Positions 1-5,170 of a DNA stretch of 5,170 nt are shown here, piece by piece. The translations under genes and the position numbers were made by a program. How positions within the stretch are numbered: the first letter of the stretch is position 1; each line of letters begins with the position of its first letter. The notes beneath the pieces were generated by a model. That model was not told the origin of the DNA and ran no database searches. It saw only the letters and a list, made by a program, of their open reading frames with translations. The DNA comes from Colimorpha sp045642445. GTDB lineage: Bacteria; Bacteroidota; Bacteroidia; Bacteroidales; P3. The DNA is taken from NCBI GenBank assembly GCA_045642445.1, contig JAZUIX010000071.1:1-5170 (forward strand). The letters run 5' to 3'.

Positions 1-50
1 TTTGTTCACCGCTCGATTTCGCTTCGCTTATCGTCCTACGGAACGCTATC

Positions 51-67
51 GAAAGCCACAGGCTTTC
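51..67. repeat. Triloop hairpin in repeat copy 1, sub-unit 1
   Basis: Perfect 7-bp stem GAAAGCC/GGCTTTC around the loop ACA. The same stem with loop ACT occurs at 3395-3411 in copy 2. It is followed by TTCTCATAGCCCGC in both copies. Confidence 0.75.
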
Positions 68-105
68 TTCTCATAGCCCGCTTTTGTTCTCCGGCTTCGC
101 CTATC

Positions 106-126
106 GAAATCTCCACTGGAGATTTC
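106..126. repeat. Triloop hairpin in repeat copy 1, sub-unit 2
   Basis: Perfect 9-bp stem GAAATCTCC/GGAGATTTC around the loop ACT. It occupies the same place in its sub-unit (after CTATC, before TTCTTC or TTCATC) as the hairpin at 51-67. Its inner stem sequence is different but still fully paired, so pairing is kept while sequence changes. Confidence 0.75.
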
Positions 127-199
127 TTCATCTCGTTCTGCGCAGCAACCTGCTCGAAAACCACTCCGAAATCCCATGAAATCAATTTATAGAACCCAC

Positions 200-274
200 C
201 TAAAGACACTCCGTAGAGAATTTACCGTTTTTTGAAATATAGTGCTGAACTCTATTGTACTTCTTCACTTTCAT
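200..274 (-). CDS. Possible 24-codon ORF overlapping the primase-helicase 3' end
   Basis: A short frame starts at 274 inside the last codons of the primase-helicase gene and ends with TAG at 202-200. It has a good Shine-Dalgarno sequence, AAGGAGG (286-280), five bases before the ATG; the same heptamer precedes the primase-helicase start. The predicted peptide is basic and polar (begins MKVKKYNRVQHY) with no membrane segment or motif I recognise. Its TAG lies inside the TTTAGGTGGG that begins structured repeat copy 1, so the frame may be the start of a longer third gene cut off where the repeat begins. It could equally be chance; the Shine-Dalgarno match is the main support. Confidence 0.3.
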   Translation of the reverse strand: MKVKKYNRVQHYISKNGKFSTECL

Positions 275-2573
275 TTTGTCCTCCTTGTGTTTTATTGTAT
301 ATACCTCGTTTTTCCCCTGATTTGATAACACCCAACAACTTCCATTTATATGCAATATCATGCGGATGAGAAGTTCTCCCGTTGTTTTTAAGTTCTTTTG
401 CCAACATCTTACCTGTAAACTGATTAGGCAATGCATCAAAAATGTCCTTGCACAGGAACAAGTTTCTGCTATCTTCCACGCACTTGAAGCGAATCAGGTG
501 CTGCTTCAACATGAGGTTGGCAATCCATATTGCAAACTCTTTCACTTTCCTTCTGATAACGGGTGTGTTCACCTCGCCATAGAGGTAGAAGGCCAACATA
601 CCCGCACGAAAGCCCACTACGGCAGCGCGACGGCAGAACGTATCTCTGGTGCGGTCGTTCATCTTCACCGCCATAGCCTGCTGAGCCTGCACCCATTCCA
701 GCATCTTAGTGCCAAGCCAATTCATTTTCATAATGTGTTCGGGTTGCACATCATCACCAATGATGCTGATTTCCTCCAACTTCACAAGGTTGATGTCTAC
801 AATCTGCTTTTCTTCGGCAGTGAACTCACGCCATTTCACAAACTGCTTGCCGAATTGATCAGGCAAATTGCAGAAGAAGACACGGCTAACCAAACCGTCT
901 TCAATGTCGGGATAGAAACGTCTCATGGCCTTGGGAGTACCCGAGTAAAGCACATTGTAATAGAGATTGACAATACCGCTGAAACTTGTGTCGCTGGCAT
1001 AATCTTGGCCATATTCGGCATTATCGAAAGCGTTACGCAAAGCATCGCTGAATGATGAAAAACCACGCTTGAATGCCTTGTGTACGGTGTCAATCTCCTC
1101 ACTCATAGCAAAGAGGTGCAATCCCTTGGCATTTTGCGTTCTAATCAACATTTCGGTGATGGACATCGTGGGTGGCAGATAACGAATCAGTGGTGTAGGT
1201 TTCTGACCAAGAACCTCGTCTTTGTTGCTCTTGTTGATTTTGACATTGAGCAGTTTCATCTCCTTCACCCTTTCCTGATACTCGCGTTCTTTTTCACGGC
1301 TCAGTTGGTCCTGTTCTTTGAGGCTCTTCATCTCGTAATTGACGATGTTACGCATGAAACTCTTACCACTTGCTTGTGGTGCTTCCAATGACACTTGGAA
1401 CGATGGGGAATGCAAATTGCCGTCAATGTATTCTGCTCTTAACTTGCTGCCCAATGTGCCTAACACAGGCAATTGAATCACCACGCACGGCACTTTGAAA
1501 TCATCGGGTGCACAATCATACCACTGCTTGAAGATAGGAGGCAGCGGTGGCACTTTTGAGGTGTCAGTTAGTTCGATGGCTTCATCATCATCACCAACTT
1601 CGCCGTCAATCATGCGATTGATTTGGCACTGCTCCACGGCATCCTCAATATCTTGCGGAATATCCCTGCCACGCACGGCTTTCAAGGCACTGGATACGAG
1701 TGCATAAACCTCTTCCGTGCCTAAACCGCAATGAGGGATAACCTTAACGATTGTGTCGGCATCAAAATCACAGATATAGCGGATACTGCGAGCCAGCTTG
1801 TAAAGCGTAGTGTTACGAGTGCCTGGCTCGGGAATACCGCCATTCATGTTGAGCCACTCGTATGCAATATCTTTCAAGGGTATGCCCTTATACTCGGTTA
1901 TCTGCACCTTGGGCGTTGTTGGCTCGTTGTCAGCCTTGGCTGGCTCTTTATTTGGCTCAGGGAAACGATATTGGCCGTTATCTTCACAAACGAGTGAGAA
2001 CGTTGCTTTGGGCTCATCCACAAATATGCCCTTGTAATCCATGTAGATGACATACGAGGCATGAGGGCGAAAATCGCACCTTGCCCAATCAAAACAACTT
2101 GAATCGTAGGGGACATCCAACTCCTTTGCACCGCAGTTCTCCCACAACCATAGTTGTGCCTCTTGGATATTGTGGTGCTGAGGCTGGCACTTTGCCACCA
2201 GTCGCAAACCCTGATGGCTTGCCGTGTAGTTGATAAGCACGATATCGCACTTCTCAACATTTTTCAAGCAAGCGTCCTTCAAATCCTTCATCTTGTCCCC
2301 AACGTGGTCGAAATCGAGCATAAACAAACCACTGGGGACGGCTTTAAACGCCTTGCGTTCACCATCGGGGAAATAGGCTTGCCAAGTAACTGCGGGCAAC
2401 GTACATTTCAGTTTCTTGTACGATTCCTCATCGCCATCTTTCAAGGCTTGCACAATGCCGTTTTGTGTGGCAGTGATGGAAGGAGCTAACGATGTTCTTT
2501 CGTCAAAAATCTGAGCAGTACACTCTACTCCGCTTTTTGAAGCCTTGCCATTGTCAAAGATGCTGAATTTCAT
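252..2573 (-). CDS. Primase-like (BT4734/VirE-N) and DUF3987 helicase-like fusion protein
   Basis: A 773-residue protein that looks like an intact primase/helicase-type replication protein of Bacteroidetes mobile elements. Residues about 1-185 resemble the BT4734/VirE-N domain, a divergent archaeo-eukaryotic-primase-like fold. Visible elements are the acidic pair in FMLDFDH (D87, D89), the SH pair in ASHQGLRL (119-126), and D167/R169 in CDFRPHASY. Residues about 228-320 form a helical linker that may be PriCT-like. Residues about 345-690 match DUF3987: Walker A APQASGKS (398-405, Ala for the usual first Gly), a charged helix (about 415-450), a Walker-B-like LFAMSEEID (487-495), and GLVSRVFF (560-567), which may carry an arginine finger. 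The C-terminus (about 705-760) resembles a winged helix. It overlaps the upstream 154-codon gene by ATGA, which implies translational coupling. Family membership is fairly sure. Catalytic activity and a role in replication are inferred. Confidence 0.85.
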   Translation of the reverse strand: MKFSIFDNGKASKSGVECTAQIFDERTSLAPSITATQNGIVQALKDGDEESYKKLKCTLPAVTWQAYFPDGERKAFKAVPSGLFMLDFDHVGDKMKDLKDACLKNVEKCDIVLINYTASHQGLRLVAKCQPQHHNIQEAQLWLWENCGAKELDVPYDSSCFDWARCDFRPHASYVIYMDYKGIFVDEPKATFSLVCEDNGQYRFPEPNKEPAKADNEPTTPKVQITEYKGIPLKDIAYEWLNMNGGIPEPGTRNTTLYKLARSIRYICDFDADTIVKVIPHCGLGTEEVYALVSSALKAVRGRDIPQDIEDAVEQCQINRMIDGEVGDDDEAIELTDTSKVPPLPPIFKQWYDCAPDDFKVPCVVIQLPVLGTLGSKLRAEYIDGNLHSPSFQVSLEAPQASGKSFMRNIVNYEMKSLKEQDQLSREKEREYQERVKEMKLLNVKINKSNKDEVLGQKPTPLIRYLPPTMSITEMLIRTQNAKGLHLFAMSEEIDTVHKAFKRGFSSFSDALRNAFDNAEYGQDYASDTSFSGIVNLYYNVLYSGTPKAMRRFYPDIEDGLVSRVFFCNLPDQFGKQFVKWREFTAEEKQIVDINLVKLEEISIIGDDVQPEHIMKMNWLGTKMLEWVQAQQAMAVKMNDRTRDTFCRRAAVVGFRAGMLAFYLYGEVNTPVIRRKVKEFAIWIANLMLKQHLIRFKCVEDSRNLFLCKDIFDALPNQFTGKMLAKELKNNGRTSHPHDIAYKWKLLGVIKSGEKRGIYNKTQGGQNESEEVQ
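280..286 (-). promoter_or_regulatory. Shine-Dalgarno for the 24-codon frame
   Basis: AAGGAGG on the minus strand, five bases (ACAAA) before the ATG at 274-272. It lies within the last codons of the primase-helicase gene, so it could also be coding sequence that resembles a ribosome site by chance (codons for Gln-Gly-Gly). Confidence 0.35.
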
Positions 2574-3034
2574 TCTTCACCCTCCTTTGTTTCGTTGTTG
2601 TGTCTCCTCTCTTTTCTCAGGCGGTTAGCTTCGGCACGTTTCAACTTTTCGATGTCCTTTTCCACCGCCTCCAAAATGTTGCGGAGTTCTGCCACCAGTT
2701 CCTGCTTTTCGCTCTTGCTGCGCATGGCAGTGCCAATGCTGATATGGTAGCTGCCATCCTTGCGAAGCACACATCTCATGTGGCTGGTCCTTGATACCTC
2801 GCGGTTTTTCTTCTCACCTTTGCCATACTCCTCAAAGTTGAGGGTATAACTCTCGTTGCTCCATTGCAACCTGCCACGCATCTTCCGCTGTGGCAGCATC
2901 ATATCCTCGTTAGTGGTAACATCGAGGTCGATGCCTTCAAACCTGAAATCCCTTCCAGTTTTTTTACCTTTGGGGAGTTGCAGCGACATATTGTTGTCGC
3001 TGCCCTCACCCTTTTTAATAATGATTCTTTCCAT
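2570..3034 (-). CDS. Small charged protein of unknown function, first gene of the primase-helicase operon
   Basis: A 154-residue protein that I do not recognise. The N-terminal two thirds look like a small beta-rich domain, with alternating hydrophobic residues around RDFRFEGIDLDV, GRLQWSNESYTLNF and MRCVLRKDGSYHISIG. The C-terminal 45 residues (about 108-154) are a highly charged, probably coiled-coil helix rich in Lys, Arg and Glu. There is no signal peptide or membrane segment. The start at 3034 is supported by the predicted promoter about 30 bases upstream, which gives a short leader. A second Met at residue 16 is possible but less likely. Its stop overlaps the next gene's start by 4 bases, so the two products probably act together. 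A DNA-binding or primase-accessory role, perhaps recognising the adjacent repeat array, is a guess from position and charge only. Confidence 0.75.
   Translation of the reverse strand: MERIIIKKGEGSDNNMSLQLPKGKKTGRDFRFEGIDLDVTTNEDMMLPQRKMRGRLQWSNESYTLNFEEYGKGEKKNREVSRTSHMRCVLRKDGSYHISIGTAMRSKSEKQELVAELRNILEAVEKDIEKLKRAEANRLRKERRHNNETKEGEE
2581..2587 (-). promoter_or_regulatory. Ribosome binding site of the primase-helicase gene
   Basis: AAGGAGG on the minus strand, seven bases before the ATG at 2573-2571 and inside the end of the 154-codon gene. Strong Shine-Dalgarno sites are uncommon in Bacteroidetes. This one fixes the start and fits coupled translation across the 4-base overlap. Confidence 0.7.
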
Positions 3035-3065
3035 GATGAATGATTATTTTGATAAAACTTCGCTG

Positions 3066-3073
3066 CAAAAGTA
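3066..3073 (-). promoter_or_regulatory. Predicted -7 element of the primase-helicase operon
   Basis: The minus strand reads TACTTTTG, a full match to the Bacteroidetes -7 consensus TAnnTTTG. It should start transcription near 3058-3062, about 25 bases before the ATG at 3034. No good TTTG/TTG -33 element lies at the usual 19-21 base spacing. The nearest TTG belongs to the first unit of the AATCAAC array, 29 bases away, so the promoter may depend on a protein bound to the array. Confidence 0.6.
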
Positions 3074-3099
3074 AGAAAAGTTTTCTCTGAAAAATTGAA

Positions 3100-3202
3100 A
3101 ATCAACCAATAATCAACCAAATCAACCAATAATCAACCAAAATCAACTTTTAATCAACTTTTAATCAACTTTAATCAACTTTTAATCAACTTTTAATCAA
3201 CC
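3100..3202. repeat. Ten-unit, helically phased AATCAAC array (iteron-like)
   Basis: Ten copies of AATCAAC (GTTGATT on the minus strand) start at 3100, 3111, 3120, 3131, 3141, 3152, 3163, 3173, 3184 and 3195. Spacings are 11, 9, 11, 10, 11, 11, 10, 11 and 11 bp, mean 10.6, about one helical turn. The first four units and the last continue with CC; the middle five continue with TTT or TTTT. The array ends about 27 bp upstream of the operon's -7 element. Mixed 9-11 spacing and two classes of unit argue against simple microsatellite slippage and against coding. It could be a multi-site operator, an origin with iterons for the primase-helicase, or phased bent DNA. The repeats are certain; the role is inferred. 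Confidence 0.9.
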
Positions 3203-3340
3203 ACAAAATGACAAAAAAAGAGGGGAAGCCCGACATTTCTGTCAAAATTTACCCTTAAAGTCATCAATCACAGACAGTATTTTTCTCTATCTTCCACATT
3301 TAGAGCGTGCTGTCTGCACGCAGATACAGTTTTTGCACCT
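3203..3340. other. Non-coding spacer between the array and repeat copy 2
   Basis: No gene is supported here. It contains a 16-codon plus-strand frame (3208-3258) without a promoter or ribosome site, and one small hairpin, GCGTGC/GCACGC around TGTCT (3305-3321). The hairpin has no T-run, so it is not a convincing terminator in either direction. Confidence 0.6.
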
Positions 3341-3533
3341 TTTGTTCTCCGCTTTGCTCCACTCTATTCGCAATCTGCTTCGCAGAACGCTATCGAAAGC
3401 CACTGGCTTTCTTCTCATAGCCCGCTACGCTTCCTCGTTAGCTCCACAAGGTCGCTGACCACAGTTCTGCACAGCAATCTGCTCGAAAACCACTCCGAAA
3501 TCCCAAGAAATCAATTTATAGAACCCACCTAAA
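3341..3533. repeat. Structured intergenic repeat, copy 2
   Basis: Direct repeat of 1-204 in the same orientation, sharing two near-identical blocks (3385-3426 and 3464-3533) and the opening TTTGTTC(A/T)CCGCT. The variable part has its own triloop stems: TCTGC/GCAGA around TTC (3374-3386), GAAAGCC/GGCTTTC around ACT (3395-3411) and GGTC/GACC around GCT (3450-3460). The two copies bracket the whole primase-helicase operon with its array. A minus-strand frame of about 60 codons crosses this copy (3610-3425) but looks spurious. Confidence 0.8.
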
Positions 3534-3601
3534 TAATAGTAGCATGGATAGGGATTTTCAAGCAGAAATTCTATGATCACTTCCTCACTATGAAAAATCA
3601 C

Positions 3602-3626
3602 AAAGTGCAAGAACTTGCACTTTTTT
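3602..3626 (+). terminator. Intrinsic-terminator-like hairpin upstream of the ATPase gene
   Basis: Perfect 10-bp arms AAAGTGCAAG and CTTGCACTTT separated by AA, running straight into a plus-strand T-run (3621-3626). Nothing on the plus strand upstream seems coding, so it would insulate the ATPase promoter, 30-60 bases downstream, from read-through. On the minus strand the symmetric stem is preceded by A's and followed by only TTT, so it is weaker there. It could instead be a protein-binding palindrome. Confidence 0.55.
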
Positions 3627-3654
3627 AGTGAATATCAATACATATTTGCGTTTT

Positions 3655-3688
3655 TTTGCCACAGATTGAGAAAAAAATTGTACTTTTG
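3655..3688 (+). promoter_or_regulatory. Predicted Bacteroidetes promoter of the ATPase gene
   Basis: A -33-like TTTG (3655-3658) and a full -7 match TACTTTTG (3681-3688), with a spacer of 22 bases, slightly longer than the usual 19-21. The start of transcription is expected about 3692-3696, essentially on the upstream ATG at 3694. The -7 element runs into the left arm of a perfect palindrome. Confidence 0.6.
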
Positions 3689-3720
3689 CAAAAATGGAAT
3701 TGAATTCCATTTTTGCAAAA
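3684..3720. promoter_or_regulatory. Perfect 18-bp-arm palindrome over the promoter and leader
   Basis: Arms TTTTGCAAAAATGGAATT (3684-3701) and its exact complement (3703-3720) flank a single G. The left arm includes the last half of the -7 element and the predicted transcription start; the right arm lies in the leader. With a one-base centre it suits a dimeric repressor better than an RNA hairpin, although the transcript 5' end could fold weakly. Autoregulation by the ATPase, whose middle region looks like a winged helix, is possible but inferred. Confidence 0.75.
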
Positions 3721-3735
3721 CAACAATATATCATC

Positions 3736-4890
3736 ATGATAGACAGATTATTAAAAACCGAATTGCTGCGTCTGTCGAGTAGTTTTAGTGTGGTTTTACT
3801 TACAGGACCACGCCAATCTGGCAAAACAACACTATGCAAATCGGCCTTTGCCGACTATGAATACATTACGTTAGAAAATCTGGATATTAGGTTGATGGTG
3901 CAGTCCGACCCATTGGGTTTCCTGAACAGTCACCGTCAAGGACTAATAATTGATGAGGCACAACATCTGCCCGAGCTATTCTCGTATCTGCAAGTGGTGG
4001 TTGATGAGCACAAAGACTACCGGTATATTCTGACAGGGAGCAGCAATTTCTCCTTGTTGGAAAAAATCAGCCAGTCGTTGGCTGGAAGGGCCGCTATTTT
4101 ACGTTTGGCACCCTTGTCGATTCCCGAACTGGTAGGGTTTGACCTGACTGACACCGATGAGTTGATGCTGAAAGGGTTCTATCCTGGCGTGTGGGGTGAT
4201 GGGAAAGAGCCTTACGATGTGTATTCGAACTATTATGCCACCTATATTGAGCGCGACTTGCGGCAACTGACCAATGTGCGTAATCTCGGTGCTTTCCAAC
4301 AGTTTGTACGGCTACTGGCTGGTGCTGTAGGGTGTGAGTTCAATGCTGCGAAATTTGCCAACGCTATAGGTGTTGACTTGAAGACTATTCAAAGCTGGCT
4401 CAACATTTTGGAAGCATCGTATATCGTCTTCAAGTTACAGCCATATTACAACAATATAGGCAAACGCATTGTGAAGTCGCAGAAGGTATATTTTTATGAT
4501 GTAGGCCTGGCAAGCTACCTCCTGAGTATCGAGAATACAACCCAGCTGTCTGTTCATCCGCTTAGGGGAAATCTGTTTGAGAATATGGTGGTTGCGGAGT
4601 TTGTGAAGCGGAGACTGAACATGGGCAGAGCGCCAAAACTTTACTTCTATCGTGATGCCTCACAAAAAGAAGTTGACCTTATTGAAGAGACTGCCTATAA
4701 TTCATTTGCGGCATACGAGATAAAATCGGCCAAAAGGTACAGCGACGAGTTTGCCAAAGGGCTTAACTATCTCACCCAGTTGTATCCCGAGGGGTGTAAG
4801 GAGCGATATGTGCTCTACGACGGAGAATCTGAAATCACATCAGAAAAGGTCTCATATCTCAATTTCAGAACCATATTGAAAAGTGAATAA
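3736..4890 (+). CDS. AAA ATPase (AAA_14) with C-terminal DUF4143 nuclease-like domain
   Basis: A 384-residue protein; numbering here is from the Met at 3736. An upstream in-frame ATG at 3694 would add 14 residues, but it lies inside the palindrome at the predicted transcription start. Homologues commonly begin M-I-x-R-L-L close to the P-loop, so 3736 is preferred. Walker A is GPRQSGKTT (24-32), Walker B LIIDEAQ (70-76), sensor-like ILTGSS (98-103), then the family-typical GRAAILRLAPLS (117-128). A winged-helix-like region follows (about 193-263). The DUF4143 end keeps a plausible PD-(D/E)xK set: E282 in LFENM, D314 in KEVDLI, and E328/K330 in YEIKSAK. Length is normal for this very common family, whose cellular role is not established. 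It stands alone, with its own promoter. No sign of frameshift or decay. Regulation by the palindrome is inferred. Confidence 0.88.
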   Translation: MIDRLLKTELLRLSSSFSVVLLTGPRQSGKTTLCKSAFADYEYITLENLDIRLMVQSDPLGFLNSHRQGLIIDEAQHLPELFSYLQVVVDEHKDYRYILTGSSNFSLLEKISQSLAGRAAILRLAPLSIPELVGFDLTDTDELMLKGFYPGVWGDGKEPYDVYSNYYATYIERDLRQLTNVRNLGAFQQFVRLLAGAVGCEFNAAKFANAIGVDLKTIQSWLNILEASYIVFKLQPYYNNIGKRIVKSQKVYFYDVGLASYLLSIENTTQLSVHPLRGNLFENMVVAEFVKRRLNMGRAPKLYFYRDASQKEVDLIEETAYNSFAAYEIKSAKRYSDEFAKGLNYLTQLYPEGCKERYVLYDGESEITSEKVSYLNFRTILKSE

Positions 4891-4976
4891 CATATAAAAT
4901 TTGCATAAAAGTGACATTTAAAAAATAACATGGGACAATGTTGATGTTTTCGATGGAACAAAACTGCCTCATTTGT

Positions 4977-5004
4977 ATGATAAGATCGTATCATGTTGTT
5001 TTTT
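4977..5004 (+). terminator. Weak terminator candidate downstream of the ATPase gene
   Basis: A 6-bp stem ATGATA/TATCAT around AGATCG, followed after GTTG by a run of six T's. It lies about 85 bases after the stop codon. The stem is AT-rich and short, so support is modest. Confidence 0.35.
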
Positions 5005-5033
5005 AACCGTCACTTATAGCATGGTGATGCGTC

Positions 5034-5050
5034 ATGTCCCAGCGGGACAT
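5034..5050. repeat. Triloop hairpin 1 of the right-end cluster
   Basis: Perfect 7-bp stem ATGTCCC/GGGACAT around AGC. It shares the TCCC/GGGA core with the hairpin at 5113-5129, which suggests an extragenic palindromic repeat family. Confidence 0.7.
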
Positions 5051-5070
5051 ACACACCGTCAGGTGCTTTA

Positions 5071-5093
5071 ACCCCACACTCGCAGTGTGGGGT
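5071..5093. repeat. Triloop hairpin 2 of the right-end cluster
   Basis: Perfect 10-bp stem ACCCCACACT/AGTGTGGGGT around CGC, the strongest hairpin in the window. It has no T-run on either side, so it is a repeat or RNA-end structure rather than a standard terminator. Confidence 0.75.
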
Positions 5094-5112
5094 ATGTAGT
5101 GGAGAGAGGGAC

Positions 5113-5129
5113 GCGTCCCGATGGGACGC
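5113..5129. repeat. Triloop hairpin 3 of the right-end cluster
   Basis: Perfect 7-bp stem GCGTCCC/GGGACGC around GAT. It overlaps a second, alternative 12-bp palindrome GGGACGCGTCCC (5108-5119), so two exclusive foldings are possible. Confidence 0.7.
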
Positions 5130-5170
5130 TCTATATTGTCTGCCATATTTTGGATTTTTGTTCTACGCTG

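Larger units (their letters stand above)
1..204. repeat. Structured intergenic repeat, copy 1
   Basis: This is a non-coding, hairpin-rich element that recurs in the same orientation at 3341-3533. Two blocks are nearly identical between copies: 41-82 matches 3385-3426 with one difference in 42, and 135-204 matches 3464-3533 with three differences in 70. Between the blocks the copies differ in sequence and length (52 against 37 bases), although both keep small stems with three-base loops. Copy 1 contains two tandem sub-units, each opening with TTTGTTC(A/T)CCG (1 and 83) and running into CTATCGAAA, a hairpin and TTTCTTC. The window edge may cut the left end. On the minus strand it lies directly downstream of the primase-helicase operon and could form its mRNA 3' end. 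It is probably a dispersed extragenic family; its function is unknown. Confidence 0.8.

Noticed and set aside
360..1055. Plus-strand open frame of 231 codons opposite the primase-helicase gene
   Set aside because: It is a shadow on the opposite strand of a gene with clear family motifs. It has no promoter or recognisable domain.
3100..3202. CRISPR array
   Set aside because: The units are 7-8 bases with 2-4 base gaps, there are no unique spacers, and no cas gene is present.
3208..3258. 16-codon plus-strand frame next to the array (begins MTKKEGKPD)
   Set aside because: No promoter or ribosome site, and too short to test. It could be the remnant of a divergent gene, but nothing after its stop continues a recognisable protein.
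3305..3321. Terminator at the GCGTGC/GCACGC hairpin
   Set aside because: The six-base stem is not followed by a T-run on either strand.
1..3533. Insertion sequence with terminal inverted repeats
   Set aside because: The flanking copies are direct, not inverted, and the genes between them are not transposases.
3425..3610. Minus-strand frame of 61 codons across repeat copy 2
   Set aside because: About half of it is repeat sequence that cannot keep one frame between the two copies, and its start lies within the terminator-like stem. It has no ribosome site or family match.
3684..3720. Divergent promoter on the minus strand from the palindrome
   Set aside because: The mirrored arm is preceded by TTGT rather than TAnn, so the -7 consensus is not complete, and no gene follows on that strand.

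Overview
The window looks like chromosomal accessory DNA from a member of the Bacteroidales, most likely Prevotella or Segatella. That placement is inferred from two upstream elements of the Bacteroidetes type (TAnnTTTG), a BT4734/VirE-N plus DUF3987 protein typical of that group, an AAA/DUF4143 ATPase, and dense families of small triloop hairpin repeats. No rRNA, tRNA or CRISPR array was seen.

Layout, left to right. Positions 1-204 hold a structured intergenic repeat (copy 1). Positions 200-3034 hold a minus-strand operon read right to left: a 154-residue charged protein of unknown function, a 773-residue primase-like/helicase-like protein that overlaps it by 4 bases, and possibly a 24-codon third frame whose stop lies in repeat copy 1. 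The operon's predicted promoter is at 3066-3073. Directly upstream of it, at 3100-3202, are ten copies of AATCAAC spaced 9-11 bp (mean about 10.6 bp), so all lie on one face of the helix. Positions 3203-3340 are non-coding. A second copy of the structured repeat, in the same orientation, lies at 3341-3533.

The right part is an independent plus-strand unit: a strong hairpin plus T-run (3602-3626), a promoter (3655-3688), a perfect 18-bp-arm palindrome (3684-3720) that overlaps the promoter -7 element, and an ATPase gene ending at 4890. The longest reading frame of that gene starts at 3694, inside the palindrome and about where transcription should begin. The start at 3736 is therefore preferred. 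The last 280 bases are non-coding and hold a weak terminator candidate and three perfect triloop hairpins.

The most interesting reading is that the primase-helicase operon and its phased iteron-like array form a compact replicon-like or satellite-like module of about 3.3 kb, bracketed by direct repeats. Protein families and DNA structure support the parts. The mobility and replication roles are inference.
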